A stretch of DNA of 64,000 nucleotides from an uncultured Bacteroidaceae bacterium (GCA_905234605.1 CAJOIE010000004.1:1-64000); one strand, 5' to 3'. Shown: positions 51,065 through 61,023, counted from the stretch's first letter. The notes: generated by a model from the letters alone, not told the origin. Translations and numbers: made by a program.

Positions 51065-54000
51065 ATGCAGGACTTCGTACATCTCCACGTTCACACTCAA
51101 TACTCCCTGCTCGACGGGCAGGCCAGCATTCCGCGCCTGGTGGACAAAGCCATCAAGGACGGTATGCGTGGCATGGCTGTCACCGACCATGGCAACATGA
51201 TGGGCATCAAGGAGTTCTTCAATTATGTCAACAAGAAGAACAAAGCTCTCAAGGCAGAGGGCAAGGAGCCTTTCAAGCCCATCTTCGGCTGTGAGATGTA
51301 TGTGGCGGAGCGCACCCTCTACGACCGAGACAAGGACATCGACCGCTCACGCTATCACCTCATTGTGCTGGCCAAGAACGAGCGTGGCTACCATAATCTC
51401 ATCAAGCTGGTGTCGAAAGCCTGGGTGGACGGCTTCTACAACCGTCCCCGCACCGACCACGACGAGCTGGAACGCCATGCCGAAGGGCTGATAGTGTGCT
51501 CGGCATGCATCGCAGGCGAGGTGCCCCGCTACATCCTACAGGGCAACATGGAGAAGGCGGAGCAGACCATACAATGGTATAAGCGTGTCTTTGGCGACGA
51601 CTACTACCTTGAGCTACAACGTCATGAGGTGACCAACCCTGAGCAGCGTGCCAACCGCGAGACCTATCCGCTCCAGCAGAAGGCCAATGCCGTGATTATG
51701 GAGCTGGCACGCAAGTATGGCATCAAGACGGTGTGCACCAACGACGTCCATTTCGTTGACGAAGAAAATGCCGAGGCGCACGACCGCCTCATCTGTCTTG
51801 CCACGGCGCGCGACCTCGACGATCCCAAACGCATGCTCTACTCCAAACAAGAGTGGTTCAAGACCAAGGCCGAGATGAATGCCATCTTTGCCGATGTGCC
51901 CGAAGCACTGGCCAACACCATCGAGGTGCTCGACAAGGTGGAGGTCTACTCCATCGACCATGCGCCCATCATGCCCAACTTCGCTATCCCCGAAGACTTT
52001 GCCACCGAGGGACAATACCGTGAGCGCTTCACCCCGCAGCAGCTGTTTGATGAGTTCACCCGCGACGAGCACGGCAATCTTGTGTGCTCGGCCGAGGAGG
52101 CCTACAAGAAGGTGGAGCGGCTCGGCGGCGTCGACAAGCTGTACCGCCTCAAGCTGGAGGCCGACTATCTCAAGCATCTTACTTATATAGGTGCGCGCAA
52201 GATGTATGGCGACCCGCTCCCTGACGATATTAGGGAGCGTCTCGACTTCGAGCTGCATGTGATGAAGACCATGGGCTTCCCTGGCTACTTCCTCATAGTG
52301 CAGGACTACATCAATGCCGCACGCTACGAGCTCGGAGTGAGCGTGGGCCCGGGACGCGGCTCGGCGGCAGGCTCTGCCGTGGCCTACTGCCTGGGCATTA
52401 CCAAGATAGACCCTGTCAAGTATGACCTCCTGTTCGAGCGCTTCCTCAACCCCGACCGTATCTCGCTGCCCGATATAGACGTCGACTTCGACGATGACGG
52501 GCGCGGCAAGGTGCTCTCGTGGGTCACGCAGAAATATGGCGAGAACAACGTGGCGCATATCATCACCTACGGCACCATGGCCACGAAGTCTGCCCTCAAG
52601 GACATAGCACGTGTGCAGAAACTGCCCATCGACGTGAGCAACTCATTGGTGCGCAGCATCCCCGACACCCTGCCCAATGCCCCCGACGGCTCGCCGCGCA
52701 AGATGAGCATCACCAATGCCATCGCCTGTGTGCCCGAGCTGCAACAGGCCGCGGCGTCGCCCGACCCCGTGATGCGCGACACTCTGCGCTATGCTGCCAT
52801 GCTCGAGGGCAATGTGCGCAACACAGGTGTGCATGCCTGCGGAGTCATCATCTGCCGCGACGACGTCAGCGAGTGGGTGCCGGTGTCCACAGCCGACGAC
52901 AAGGACACCGGCGAGAAGCTGCGCTGCACGCAGTATGAGGGCTCGGTCATCGAGGATACAGGCCTCATAAAGATGGACTTCCTCGGCCTCAAGACACTGA
53001 GCATCATCAACGAGGCCGTGGCCAACATCGAGGACAGTCTTGGCATACGCGTCGACATCGACCGCATCGACATCGAGGACCCTGCCACATACCAGCTCTA
53101 CTGCGACGGGCGCACGGTGGGCACGTTCCAGTTTGAGTCGGCCGGCATGCAGAAGTATCTCAGGGAGCTGCAACCCTCCACGTTTGAAGACCTCATAGCC
53201 ATGAACGCCCTCTACCGTCCGGGCCCGATGGACTATATCCCCGACTTCATCGACCGCAAGCGCGGACGCAAGCCGGTGCAGTATGACATCCCGTGCATGG
53301 AGAAGTATCTCAAGGACACTTACGGCATCACGGTCTACCAGGAGCAAGTGATGCTCCTGTCGCGCCAGTTGGCCGGCTTCACCCGCGGCGAGAGCGACAC
53401 GCTGCGCAAGGCAATGGGCAAGAAACTGCGCGACAAGCTCGACCACATGAAGCCGCAGTTCATAGAGCAGGGATGTGCCAACGGCCACGACCCCAACGTG
53501 CTGAAGAAGATATGGGGCGACTGGGAGAAGTTTGCTTCCTACGCCTTCAACAAGAGCCATGCCACGTGCTACTCGTGGGTGGCCTACCAGACGGCCTGGC
53601 TCAAGGCCAACTTCCCTGCCGAGTATATGGCGGCAGTGATGAGCCGCTCGCTCGACAACATCTCCGAGATAACGAAGCTGATGTCGGAGTGCAAGGCTCT
53701 CGGCGTCAGCTGCCTCGGACCCGACATCAACCAGAGCCGACAGAAGTTCTCCGTCGACGCGGGGGGCAATGTCCGGTTCGGTTTGGGAGCCATCAAGGGT
53801 CTTGGCTCGCAGGCTGTGGATGCCATCGTGAAGGAACGTGAGGCCCACGGCCCCTATGCCGACGTGTACGACTTCATACAGCGTGTCTCGCTGCCGGCCC
53901 TCAAGCGCAGCGGCCTGGAGGTGCTGATACTCTCCGGAGCTCTCGACTGCTTCGGCTCCATACGCCGCGAGCAATACTACGGCCGCGGGGCGCGCAACGA

Positions 54001-54784
54001 GCTCTTTATCGACATCCTGCTGCGCTATGGCATGCTCTATCAAGAGGGCAAGCAGGCAGCCGAGACGTCGCTCTTCGGCGACTTCGAGGCGGTGGAGATT
54101 GCCACTCCCAGGCCGCCGCAGGACTACGACACGTGGAGCACCCTGGAACGCCTGAACAAGGAGCGTGACCTCGTGGGCATATATCTCTCCGCCCACCCGC
54201 TCGACGACTATGCCATCGTGCTCAACGAGGTGTGCACCGTCAACTCGCACGACATGGCCGACAAAGACCATCTCGTGGGGCGCGACATCACCTTCGGCGG
54301 TATGGTCACGGCCGTGAAGAAAGGCATCGGCAAGAGCGGCCAGCCATACGGCATAGTGACCATTGAGGACTATGCCGGCCGCTTCGAGCTGCCGCTGTGG
54401 GGGCAGGACTATGCCGCCTGGGGCCGCTACATGGAGGAGGGATGCTGCATCTACGTCACGGCGCGTGTGCAGACGGGCAAGTACAATGCCAACCGCATAG
54501 AGCTGGTCATAGGCAAGGTGGAGTTCCTCAACGAGGTGAAGGACAAGCTCATAGAGAGCCTCACCATTTACATCCCTATAGAGAAGCTCACCAAGGACTT
54601 CGTCTTTTCGCTTGAGGAACTGGCGGACAAGAACAAGGGTCCGGCAGAGCTGCGCTTTGCAGTGAGCACACCTGTCTACCCCGTGCCGGTGATGCTCTCC
54701 AGCATGAAGTGCCGTGTCACAGTCAGCCGTGAGCTGCTCAGCTTCATCAACGAGCAGTGGGGTCTCAACTACAGGATTAACTGA
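51065..54784 (+). CDS. dnaE: DNA polymerase III alpha subunit
   Basis: Catalytic subunit of the replicative polymerase. The 1239 residues have an N-terminal PHP domain (FVHLHVHTQYSLLDGQ, VTDHGNMMG). The polymerase palm holds the three catalytic aspartates around PDIDVDFDDDGRGKVL, followed by fingers (GPGRGSAAGSAVAYCLGITKIDP, NALYRPGPMDYIPDFIDRK). Near the C-terminus are a helix-hairpin-helix region and an OB fold (FGGMVTAVKKGIGKSGQPYGIVTIEDYAGRFELPLW). Length is normal. ATG 51065 (MQDFVHLHVH) was chosen because the PHP motif starts at once. trxA follows, as is common in Bacteroidota. Confidence 0.97.
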   Translation: MQDFVHLHVHTQYSLLDGQASIPRLVDKAIKDGMRGMAVTDHGNMMGIKEFFNYVNKKNKALKAEGKEPFKPIFGCEMYVAERTLYDRDKDIDRSRYHLIVLAKNERGYHNLIKLVSKAWVDGFYNRPRTDHDELERHAEGLIVCSACIAGEVPRYILQGNMEKAEQTIQWYKRVFGDDYYLELQRHEVTNPEQRANRETYPLQQKANAVIMELARKYGIKTVCTNDVHFVDEENAEAHDRLICLATARDLDDPKRMLYSKQEWFKTKAEMNAIFADVPEALANTIEVLDKVEVYSIDHAPIMPNFAIPEDFATEGQYRERFTPQQLFDEFTRDEHGNLVCSAEEAYKKVERLGGVDKLYRLKLEADYLKHLTYIGARKMYGDPLPDDIRERLDFELHVMKTMGFPGYFLIVQDYINAARYELGVSVGPGRGSAAGSAVAYCLGITKIDPVKYDLLFERFLNPDRISLPDIDVDFDDDGRGKVLSWVTQKYGENNVAHIITYGTMATKSALKDIARVQKLPIDVSNSLVRSIPDTLPNAPDGSPRKMSITNAIACVPELQQAAASPDPVMRDTLRYAAMLEGNVRNTGVHACGVIICRDDVSEWVPVSTADDKDTGEKLRCTQYEGSVIEDTGLIKMDFLGLKTLSIINEAVANIEDSLGIRVDIDRIDIEDPATYQLYCDGRTVGTFQFESAGMQKYLRELQPSTFEDLIAMNALYRPGPMDYIPDFIDRKRGRKPVQYDIPCMEKYLKDTYGITVYQEQVMLLSRQLAGFTRGESDTLRKAMGKKLRDKLDHMKPQFIEQGCANGHDPNVLKKIWGDWEKFASYAFNKSHATCYSWVAYQTAWLKANFPAEYMAAVMSRSLDNISEITKLMSECKALGVSCLGPDINQSRQKFSVDAGGNVRFGLGAIKGLGSQAVDAIVKEREAHGPYADVYDFIQRVSLPALKRSGLEVLILSGALDCFGSIRREQYYGRGARNELFIDILLRYGMLYQEGKQAAETSLFGDFEAVEIATPRPPQDYDTWSTLERLNKERDLVGIYLSAHPLDDYAIVLNEVCTVNSHDMADKDHLVGRDITFGGMVTAVKKGIGKSGQPYGIVTIEDYAGRFELPLWGQDYAAWGRYMEEGCCIYVTARVQTGKYNANRIELVIGKVEFLNEVKDKLIESLTIYIPIEKLTKDFVFSLEELADKNKGPAELRFAVSTPVYPVPVMLSSMKCRVTVSRELLSFINEQWGLNYRIN

Positions 54785-54953
54785 CGCTTCTGGCACGTGT
54801 TTTGCCCGACCCTTGCAGAAGGCTACTCATGGCCGTGCGACTCTTGTGCCTTCCAGCCTGAAGCCTTCAGCACCAAACCCCGCAACCCTTCAGCACAGCC
54901 CCCGCAACTCATTAACATTAACCCTTAAACAATAACCCTCAACCCTTACAACT

Positions 54954-55268
54954 ATGGCATTAGCTATCACCGACAACAATTTCGACAGCCTGCTTGCCCA
55001 GGGCAAGCCCCTCATGGTAGACTTCTGGGCCACATGGTGCGGCCCCTGCAAGAAGGTAGGCCCCTATGTGGAAGAGCTTGCCGCTGAGTATGCCGACCGT
55101 GCCGTCATCGGCAAGGTGGATGTCGATGAGAACATGGAGCTGGCCAGCCGCTTCGGCGTGCGCAACATTCCCACCATCGTGTTCATCAAGGACGGACAGG
55201 TGGTCGACAAGCAAGTGGGTGCCGCCCCGAAGGCTACACTCGAAGCCAAGCTGCAGGCCATACTCTGA
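54954..55268 (+). CDS. trxA: Thioredoxin
   Basis: A small cytoplasmic disulfide reductase. The 104-residue protein has VDFWATWCGPCKK with the redox pair C29 and C32, the buried aspartate in MVDFWA, the cis-proline in RNIPTIVFIKDGQVV, and a full fold length. It has no signal peptide. It is separated from dnaE by 169 bp, within which I see no clear terminator. Confidence 0.97.
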   Translation: MALAITDNNFDSLLAQGKPLMVDFWATWCGPCKKVGPYVEELAAEYADRAVIGKVDVDENMELASRFGVRNIPTIVFIKDGQVVDKQVGAAPKATLEAKLQAIL

Positions 55269-55362
55269 GCACGGTTGCGGCATGGTGCTGACGGCGGGCG
55301 TGCGCCCGGAGCCAGAAGACCTTGCTGCCGGTATGTGCCGCACTGTGCGCCTGCGGCCGCAA

Positions 55363-55443
55363 CACCATGCATGGTGTCGGCCGTGAGGGTGCATGGTGCG
55401 GCAGCATCACTATGCAGGGTGGTGCCCGTCACCCTGCACCCTC
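55363..55443. repeat. TGCA-centred repeat array D, 4 units
   Basis: Units start at 55363, 55385, 55408 and 55430 (spacing 22, 23, 22): CACCATGCATGGTG (perfect palindrome), GAGGGTGCATGGTG, CACTATGCAGGGTG and CACCCTGCACCCTC. A decayed unit with a CACTGTGCG left part lies at 55341. The array lies between trxA and the small acidic gene, ending 43 bp before its ATG. Confidence 0.85.
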
Positions 55444-55486
55444 ATGCTATTGCATCACAACCCACATCACACCACTATCTACACTT

Positions 55487-55807
55487 ATGGAAGACGATTT
55501 CATGGCCCAGGCGGCCGACGACGTGCAGACGGTTGAGTTCATACGCAACTATCTGCCGCAGGAGGTGAAAGCTAAGTTCACCGACGACGACCTCTTCTAT
55601 TTCATCGACCTCCTGGCCGACTACTACGTTGAGAGCGGACTGCTCGAGCAGGAGCCCGACGATGAGGGCTTCGTGGACATCGACACCGAGGCCATTGCCG
55701 AGGCTATCGCCAAGCGTGCACACAAGGAGAAGTATGGCGACTTCGATGCCGCCGACCTGCTCTGGGTGGTGCAGGGTGAGCTGGAGTATGGCGAGGGTGC
55801 GGAGTAA
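55487..55807 (+). CDS. Small conserved acidic protein downstream of trxA
   Basis: A 106-residue protein of unknown function with many Asp and Glu residues (MEDDFMAQAADD, FTDDDLFYFIDLLADYYVESG, EQEPDDEGFVDIDTEAI) and probably all helical. It has no signal peptide. Proteins of this appearance occur beside trxA in other Bacteroidales. ATG 55487 was chosen because the sequence upstream translates the repeat array. It may be on its own transcript, as the array separates it from trxA by 218 bp. Confidence 0.75.
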   Translation: MEDDFMAQAADDVQTVEFIRNYLPQEVKAKFTDDDLFYFIDLLADYYVESGLLEQEPDDEGFVDIDTEAIAEAIAKRAHKEKYGDFDAADLLWVVQGELEYGEGAE

Positions 55808-55824
55808 GCTCCTTGCCTGGCGTT

Positions 55825-55904
55825 GCCGGCTTCTCGGCTGAGGCCGGCGTGTCGCTCTGTCGGTGCAAAGCGCAGTGTGAGCCACGTTGTCGCTCACACT
55901 GTGC
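55825..55904. terminator. Two hairpins between convergent genes
   Basis: GCCGGC arms at about 55825-55848 enclose a 12-nt loop. A second stem pairs GCGCAGTGTGAGC (55870-55882) with GCTCACACTGTGC (55892-55904) with one mismatch. They lie between the acidic-protein gene (plus) and the TonB receptor gene (minus) and probably end both transcripts. Confidence 0.6.
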
Positions 55905-55911
55905 GGCGTGC

Positions 55912-58509
55912 TCAGAAACTGAGGCGTGCGTTGGCACCGATCTCAATGGGACGGGCGTATTGCGCAAACGCACGCTGCATGGTCTCGAAATAGAATGTCT
56001 GGCGGCGTGTGCCGAGGATGTTGCGGGCATACACCGACAGCTCCACGCGCGAGTGGTGGGTGAGCTGTTGCTGTCCGGCAATAAGCGATGCCGGCAGCTC
56101 ATGCTGCCCGTCGTGCACCACGGTGAGGCGAGCGTCGAGCTCGCCTGCAAAGTCCTGCCACGCGTTGTTGGCCTCGGTCCAGTAGATGCGTCCTGCACCG
56201 CGGTAGCCGGCATGCAGGCGCACGGCATCAACCCAGCGGCGGCCGCCGCGCCCCACTGTCCACTCCTGAGTGACACCCGCCGAGAGCGTGTTGCGCGGCA
56301 CGAAGGGCACACACTTGCGACCTGCCGAGCGGAAGCGGGCATTGGTGTAGCCGTAGGCGACATGGAGCGTGAGGCCTTCGGCAGGGCGGGTGCGGAGTGA
56401 CAGCTCACCGCCTATGCTGCGGCTGCGTCCGTTGTTGACGGTGATGCGCCCCAGCCCGCCGGCGCTCATGCGGCTCACCTGTTGGTCGCGTGTCTCCATC
56501 CAGAAGAGGGTGGCGTCGGCCTGCACGCGCCCCTCGCAGAGTGTCTGGTGGGTGCCGGCCTCCACGTTCCACGATGTCTCGGGCTTATACCACGTGGCGG
56601 CTTCGACATCGGTGCTGCCCTGTGTGCCCATGTCTATGAGCATCTGGCGCACCGTCTGCTTCACGTCGGCCGGTATCATGTTGACGGCCTCCACCACGGG
56701 CACGGTGGCATTGGCCACATTGTGCATGATGGCTGTCTGCATGCGTGCCTGGAGCAGGTCGCTGAAGAGCTGTATGTTGTAGCCGCCGGAGCGGTGGCCG
56801 CGTGAGAGCGACGCATAGAAGTCGTGCCACGTGATGCTCACCTGCGGCAGCAGCTGCACTGCCGTCTTCGACAGATGTCCCGAGAGCTCGTCGCTGACCA
56901 TGTAGCCCATGGTGGGCACGAGTGTCATCCCGTCGCGCCACACGCTGCCGTCGGGGTACACGAGACGTCCGCCAAGGCCGTAGGTCTGACGGAACGCATA
57001 GTGGGCGTCGTAGTGCAGGCTGAAGTGTTCCACCTCGCCGCGCAGGCCGGCACGGAGCGTGAGGCCGTCCACGCCGAGGAGGCGGTGCACGATGCTCTGG
57101 TGGAAGAGTGCGGCGTTGGTGGAAGGGGTGCGGTATGTGCCAGGGAAGGCCAGGTCGCTGCCCTCGATGGTGTTACTGAAGAGGAAGTGCATGCTGTAGG
57201 CCTCGTTGCCGTCGGCATCGTAGCTCGGCACGACGGGCATGTGGGCGTTGCCCTGGCGGTTGATGATGCCGTTGAGCCATGCCAGCCCGTCGGCATGGAA
57301 CTCCACGGGGCCGTCGGTGCGCGTCCACTGCTGCGCGACGCTCGCGCCGAGGAGCCAGTCGTAGGCGTGGTCGTCGCTGCCGTCGGGGCGGCGCTTCAGC
57401 ACCAGCTCCTCTGTGAGCATGTTCAGGTTCTGCCGCTGCGTGAGTGTGTAGAGGTCGGTGGTGGTGAAGTCCTGGTCGAGGGCCATGCGGTCGTGCAGGT
57501 GCTGGAAGCCTGTCACGGAGGTGAGCTCGGTATGTTCCCACTGTTGGCCTGCCGTGAGCCCCACGTTGGTGAGGTTGCGGCGATAGGAGCTGCGGTTGTC
57601 GTAGGCTATCTGCCCGGGCTGCGTCAGTGGCTCGGGAGTGGTCGGCGTGCCGGCTGTGCCGCGGTACTCGTACGGGTAGCCGCCCTGCCGTGTCCACTCG
57701 TGGCTCACCGTGAGGTCGGCATGGAAGGTGCTGCTCGGGCGGAAGCCGAAGCGCAGGCGCGTGCCGGCATCCTGCTGGTCGTCGATCAGCTCGTCGTGGC
57801 GCCCCTCGTTGCGGAAGTAGCCCCCGTCGGCGTGGTAGAAGAGGTTGGCAGAGAAGGCAAAGCGGTCGCTGACGCGGTGGTAGTGGGTGAGCGAGAGGCG
57901 GCCGCGACCGTTGCCGTGGGCGTGCCGGCCGCTGTGCATGAGACGGTAGCCACGGGCGGGCATGGCGGCATCGAGGTCGAGCTCGGTGCCCTGATAGTGG
58001 AACGGGTTCTTGGTGAACACACGCACCACACCGCCCATGGCACCGCGGCCGTAGAGGGTGCCCTGCGGGCCGCGGAGCACATCGATGCGGTCCACCCCCG
58101 AGTAGTTGAAGTCGTAGCTCGCGGCTGAAGGCTGCGGCACGCCGTCAACGTAGAGAGCCACGGCCGGGGTCCCGATGCGCGACCCGATGCCGCGCACGTA
58201 GACACCAGTGGTGAGGCGCGAGCCGTAGTCAGGGATGAACACGTTGGGCGTGTGGGCCGACAGGTCGGTAATGCCCTCGATGCCGCGCTCCACCATGTCG
58301 GCATGCGACAGCGAGGTGGAGGCTATGGGCATGCGGCGCAGGGCGGTGCCCTCCTTGGGCGTGGCCACCACCACCACCTCTTCTATCTCCAACACCCGCA
58401 GCGTATCGGCCTCGGTGGCAGGTTCGCCGCCTGTGGGGCGTATGTCGGCCACTGCCGGCAGGGCGGCGGCAGCGATGGCAAGGGTGAGCATGAAGGCGTG
58501 TGGGCGCAT
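55912..58509 (-). CDS. TonB-dependent outer-membrane receptor
   Basis: A stand-alone TonB-dependent transporter, more like siderophore, haem or cobalamin receptors than SusC. The 865 residues have a signal peptide (AIAAAALPAVAD) and a TonB-box-like stretch (TLRVLEIEEVVVVATPKE). The plug domain contains GVYVRGIGSRIGTPAVALYVDGVPQPS and VDRIDVLRGPQGTLYGRGAMGGVVRVFTKNP. The long barrel ends ARPIEIGANARLSF with a terminal aromatic. No carboxypeptidase-like domain or SusD gene is seen. It is divergent from a small lipoprotein gene, which may be its ligand-binding partner. Confidence 0.93.
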   Translation of the reverse strand: MRPHAFMLTLAIAAAALPAVADIRPTGGEPATEADTLRVLEIEEVVVVATPKEGTALRRMPIASTSLSHADMVERGIEGITDLSAHTPNVFIPDYGSRLTTGVYVRGIGSRIGTPAVALYVDGVPQPSAASYDFNYSGVDRIDVLRGPQGTLYGRGAMGGVVRVFTKNPFHYQGTELDLDAAMPARGYRLMHSGRHAHGNGRGRLSLTHYHRVSDRFAFSANLFYHADGGYFRNEGRHDELIDDQQDAGTRLRFGFRPSSTFHADLTVSHEWTRQGGYPYEYRGTAGTPTTPEPLTQPGQIAYDNRSSYRRNLTNVGLTAGQQWEHTELTSVTGFQHLHDRMALDQDFTTTDLYTLTQRQNLNMLTEELVLKRRPDGSDDHAYDWLLGASVAQQWTRTDGPVEFHADGLAWLNGIINRQGNAHMPVVPSYDADGNEAYSMHFLFSNTIEGSDLAFPGTYRTPSTNAALFHQSIVHRLLGVDGLTLRAGLRGEVEHFSLHYDAHYAFRQTYGLGGRLVYPDGSVWRDGMTLVPTMGYMVSDELSGHLSKTAVQLLPQVSITWHDFYASLSRGHRSGGYNIQLFSDLLQARMQTAIMHNVANATVPVVEAVNMIPADVKQTVRQMLIDMGTQGSTDVEAATWYKPETSWNVEAGTHQTLCEGRVQADATLFWMETRDQQVSRMSAGGLGRITVNNGRSRSIGGELSLRTRPAEGLTLHVAYGYTNARFRSAGRKCVPFVPRNTLSAGVTQEWTVGRGGRRWVDAVRLHAGYRGAGRIYWTEANNAWQDFAGELDARLTVVHDGQHELPASLIAGQQQLTHHSRVELSVYARNILGTRRQTFYFETMQRAFAQYARPIEIGANARLSF

Positions 58510-58540
58510 GTCAGGAGTGTGTGCTGGTGTATTGCAACTG

Positions 58541-58548
58541 CAAAAGTA
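58541..58548 (-). promoter_or_regulatory. -7 box for the TonB receptor gene
   Basis: Minus strand TACTTTTG, 32 bp before ATG 58509, in the divergent region shared with the lipoprotein gene. On the plus strand, CACCTTTG at 58658-58665 is a one-mismatch candidate for that gene. Confidence 0.55.
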
Positions 58549-58727
58549 GTTTTTTCGGTACCACTGCCATGCGCCTGCCGTGCCCTACTTTAGGTATTTG
58601 TCCGGCCTGTGCCCACAATACCTAATTATTTATGCGCCCGTATGCCTCAAAAAATGCACCTTTGCACACCTCTCACAGCGAGAGGCAAGCCTGCACCCTT
58701 AACCTCTATAACAAAACACTTGCGACA

Positions 58728-59309
58728 ATGAACTCACGCACTCCACTCATAGCCGTTGCGCTGCTTGCCGCCGCGGCTCTCTACACTGGCTGCGACGAAA
58801 GCGACGACCCGCAGCCTGCACCCAATACACCTGCCGACAGCACACAGGCACCCGCCGACTCCGTGGCCTTCGACTCGGTGACCGTCGTCGGATGGACAAG
58901 TGCCACACATGTGCCGCCCGAGGGAGAGCGGGCCTATTTCACGGATTTCTATTCGCCTGGCGATACCACCACCGTAACGGCCGTGCGCAGGGATGGCATC
59001 GTGAGCCTCACGTTCAGCAGCAGCGCATGGGGCACGGCCACATTTGAGCGTCTGCTGCCCGTGGCCAGTCATGTCGCAGACACAGCGATACTGCTGCCCG
59101 CCGGCACGCAGACCGTCATACAGATGAGCCGTGGTGCCTTTGGCAGCCAGGGCGGCGGCGGTGAGTATGAGCTGACGCTACTGAGCGGCTCCATCAGTGC
59201 CGACTTCACGCAGGTGCAACTTGTGGTGAGCGCTTTCATGAACGCCAGCCACGGCAGCTACGAGCTCACCTTCCACGAGGGTGAGCATGAGAAACCCCTG
59301 GCCGACTGA
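58728..59309 (+). CDS. Small lipoprotein divergent from the TonB receptor, possibly calycin-like
   Basis: The 193-residue product has a signal peptide and lipobox (LYTGC, Cys22), then a Pro/Ala/Asp linker and a body of alternating beta strands: VTAVRRDGIVSLTFSSSAWGTATFERLLP, GGGEYELTLLSGSISADFTQVQLVVSAFM and GSYELTFHEGE. The pattern suggests an all-beta, calycin-like domain, but I am not sure. Its divergent position from a TonB receptor suggests a surface or periplasmic ligand-binding role. It ends 16 bp before the rsgA stop, convergent. Confidence 0.65.
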   Translation: MNSRTPLIAVALLAAAALYTGCDESDDPQPAPNTPADSTQAPADSVAFDSVTVVGWTSATHVPPEGERAYFTDFYSPGDTTTVTAVRRDGIVSLTFSSSAWGTATFERLLPVASHVADTAILLPAGTQTVIQMSRGAFGSQGGGGEYELTLLSGSISADFTQVQLVVSAFMNASHGSYELTFHEGEHEKPLAD

Positions 59310-59325
59310 CGGCAGAGGCTTTGTG

Positions 59326-60261
59326 TCAGAACTTCTCGCGGTACTTGCTCTCGTCCTTGTCCTCCATGATGGAGAGGTAGGAGCGATAGCGGCTCTCGGC
59401 AATCTCGCGGTTGCCGAGAGCTGTCATTACGGCACATCCTGGCTCGTGGGTGTGCGTGCAGTTGCCAAAACGGCATGAGGCAGAGGCAGCGAAGATCTCG
59501 CGGAAGAAATGCGACACCTCGCCGGCAGCGAAGTCGAAAGTCCCGAAGCCACGTATGCCTGGGGTGTCGATGATGGCCCCGCCGCCGGCAAGGTCGTAGA
59601 GCTGGGAGAACGTGGTGGTGTGCTGACCCTGGTCGTGTGCCGTGCTGAGCTCTGCCGTCTTGACGCGAGCCTCCGGCACCAAGATATTGAGCAGCGTGCT
59701 CTTGCCCACGCCGCTGTTGCCGCTGAAGAGCGTCACACGGCCTGCCAGGGCACTGCGCAGCGTGCCGATACCGCTGCCGGTGGCTGCCGAGACGCCGAAG
59801 CACTCGTAGCCAAGACCGGAGTAGAGGGATGTCAGCTCCTGTCGAAGGGCCTCGGCAGAGGCATCGTAGAGGTCGGTCTTGTTGAAGATGAGATATACAG
59901 GCACGCGATAAGCCTCGGCCGAGGCTATGAAGCGGTCGATGAAGGTGGTGCTCGTCGCAGGGTGCACGATGGTGACCACTATGGCGGCAACATCGACGTT
60001 GGCGGCTATGATGTGGCTCTGTTTCGACAGGTTGGAGGCGCGCCGGATGATGTAGTTGCGGCGGTCGCAGATCTCGGTGATGAGAGCCGTGCCACTCTCG
60101 GCCAGCGGGCGCAGCTCTACACGGTCGCCCACGGCCACGGGGTTGGTGCTGCGTATGCCACGCAGGCGGAAGTTGCCCTTCACCTTGCACGCAAAAAGCT
60201 GGCCGTCGTCCGTCCGGACGTCGTACCAGCTCCCTGTATTGCGGATGATGAGACCTGTCAC
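59326..60261 (-). CDS. rsgA: Ribosome small-subunit-dependent GTPase A
   Basis: RsgA is a circularly permuted GTPase that checks maturation of the 30S subunit. The 311-residue product has an N-terminal OB fold, then the permuted order of G motifs: G4 in NKTD (127-130), G1 in GNSGVGKST (181-189) and G3 in DTPGIRGFG. A C-terminal zinc site is in CRFGNCTHTHEPGC. It begins with GTG at 60261, as no ATG fits the family N-terminus. It lies 54 bp after frr, and the two probably form one transcript. Confidence 0.95.
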   Translation of the reverse strand: MTGLIIRNTGSWYDVRTDDGQLFACKVKGNFRLRGIRSTNPVAVGDRVELRPLAESGTALITEICDRRNYIIRRASNLSKQSHIIAANVDVAAIVVTIVHPATSTTFIDRFIASAEAYRVPVYLIFNKTDLYDASAEALRQELTSLYSGLGYECFGVSAATGSGIGTLRSALAGRVTLFSGNSGVGKSTLLNILVPEARVKTAELSTAHDQGQHTTTFSQLYDLAGGGAIIDTPGIRGFGTFDFAAGEVSHFFREIFAASASCRFGNCTHTHEPGCAVMTALGNREIAESRYRSYLSIMEDKDESKYREKF

Positions 60262-60315
60262 TTAAGTGCTGTGATACCTGGCACGCGGCCCTGACGGTGC
60301 CGCCGCCGTGAAGGC

Positions 60316-60876
60316 TTACACCGTCATGATTTCCTTCTCCTTGGCAGCCAGCAGCACGTCAATCTGCTTGATGTACTTGTCGTGATGCTTCTGTAGCACG
60401 TCCTCACCGTCCTTCTGGTTGTCCTCGCTCAGGCCGTCCTTCACGGCTTTCTTCAGCAGGTCGATGCCGTCGCGGCGGGCGTTGCGCACGCTCACCTTGG
60501 CTTGTTCGCCCTCTTTGCCGCACTGCTTGGCGAGCTGTTTGCGGCGTTCCTCCGTCAAGGGGGGTATGCCTATGCGGATTATCTCGCCGTTGTTCTCGGG
60601 CATGATGCCGAGGTCGCTGTTGATGATAGCCTTCTCTATGACGCGGAACATGCTCTTGTCCCACGGCTTAATGGCTATGGTGCGGGCATCGGGGGTCGAC
60701 ACGGCGGCACACTGGTTGATGGGCACCAGGGCGCCGTAGTTGTCCACGCGGATGCCGTCGAGCAGCTTGATGTTGGCCTTGCCGGCACGGATGTGCGACA
60801 GGGCTTCCTCTAAATACATCACGGCCTCTTCCATACGCTCTTCGGCGCCGGAGAGTATTTCTTTCATGTCTGCCAT
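60316..60876 (-). CDS. frr: Ribosome recycling factor
   Basis: RRF with EF-G splits the ribosome after termination. The 186 residues give the full family pattern, with [65 protein letters not shown], and [13 protein letters not shown] in the helical bundle. It precedes rsgA, as is common in Bacteroidales. Confidence 0.97.
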   Translation of the reverse strand: MADMKEILSGAEERMEEAVMYLEEALSHIRAGKANIKLLDGIRVDNYGALVPINQCAAVSTPDARTIAIKPWDKSMFRVIEKAIINSDLGIMPENNGEIIRIGIPPLTEERRKQLAKQCGKEGEQAKVSVRNARRDGIDLLKKAVKDGLSEDNQKDGEDVLQKHHDKYIKQIDVLLAAKEKEIMTV

Positions 60877-60912
60877 AGCGGGGTAAGGGGATAGGGGTTA
60901 TAGGGTTTGGCA

Positions 60913-60920
60913 CAAAGGTA
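60913..60920 (-). promoter_or_regulatory. -7 box for frr
   Basis: Minus strand TACCTTTG, 37 bp before the frr ATG. Confidence 0.6.
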
Positions 60921-61015
60921 GGCAATTTATGCAAAAGGTGCGTGCATGCACCTGAAAATGCATTTGCAGGCTGCAAAAAGAGCAGTTGCGCGTACCTATA
61001 TATAGTTGTAATAGA

Positions 61016-61023
61016 TACCTTTG
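61016..61023 (+). promoter_or_regulatory. -7 box for the VTC operon
   Basis: TACCTTTG, 25 bp before ATG 61048, with an AT-rich stretch just upstream (about 60991-61015). This promoter is divergent from that of frr, about 96 bp away. Confidence 0.6.

Noticed and set aside
52643..54796. 717-codon minus-strand frame opposite dnaE
   Set aside because: It lies entirely within dnaE, which has complete domains; the antisense translation has no recognisable motif.
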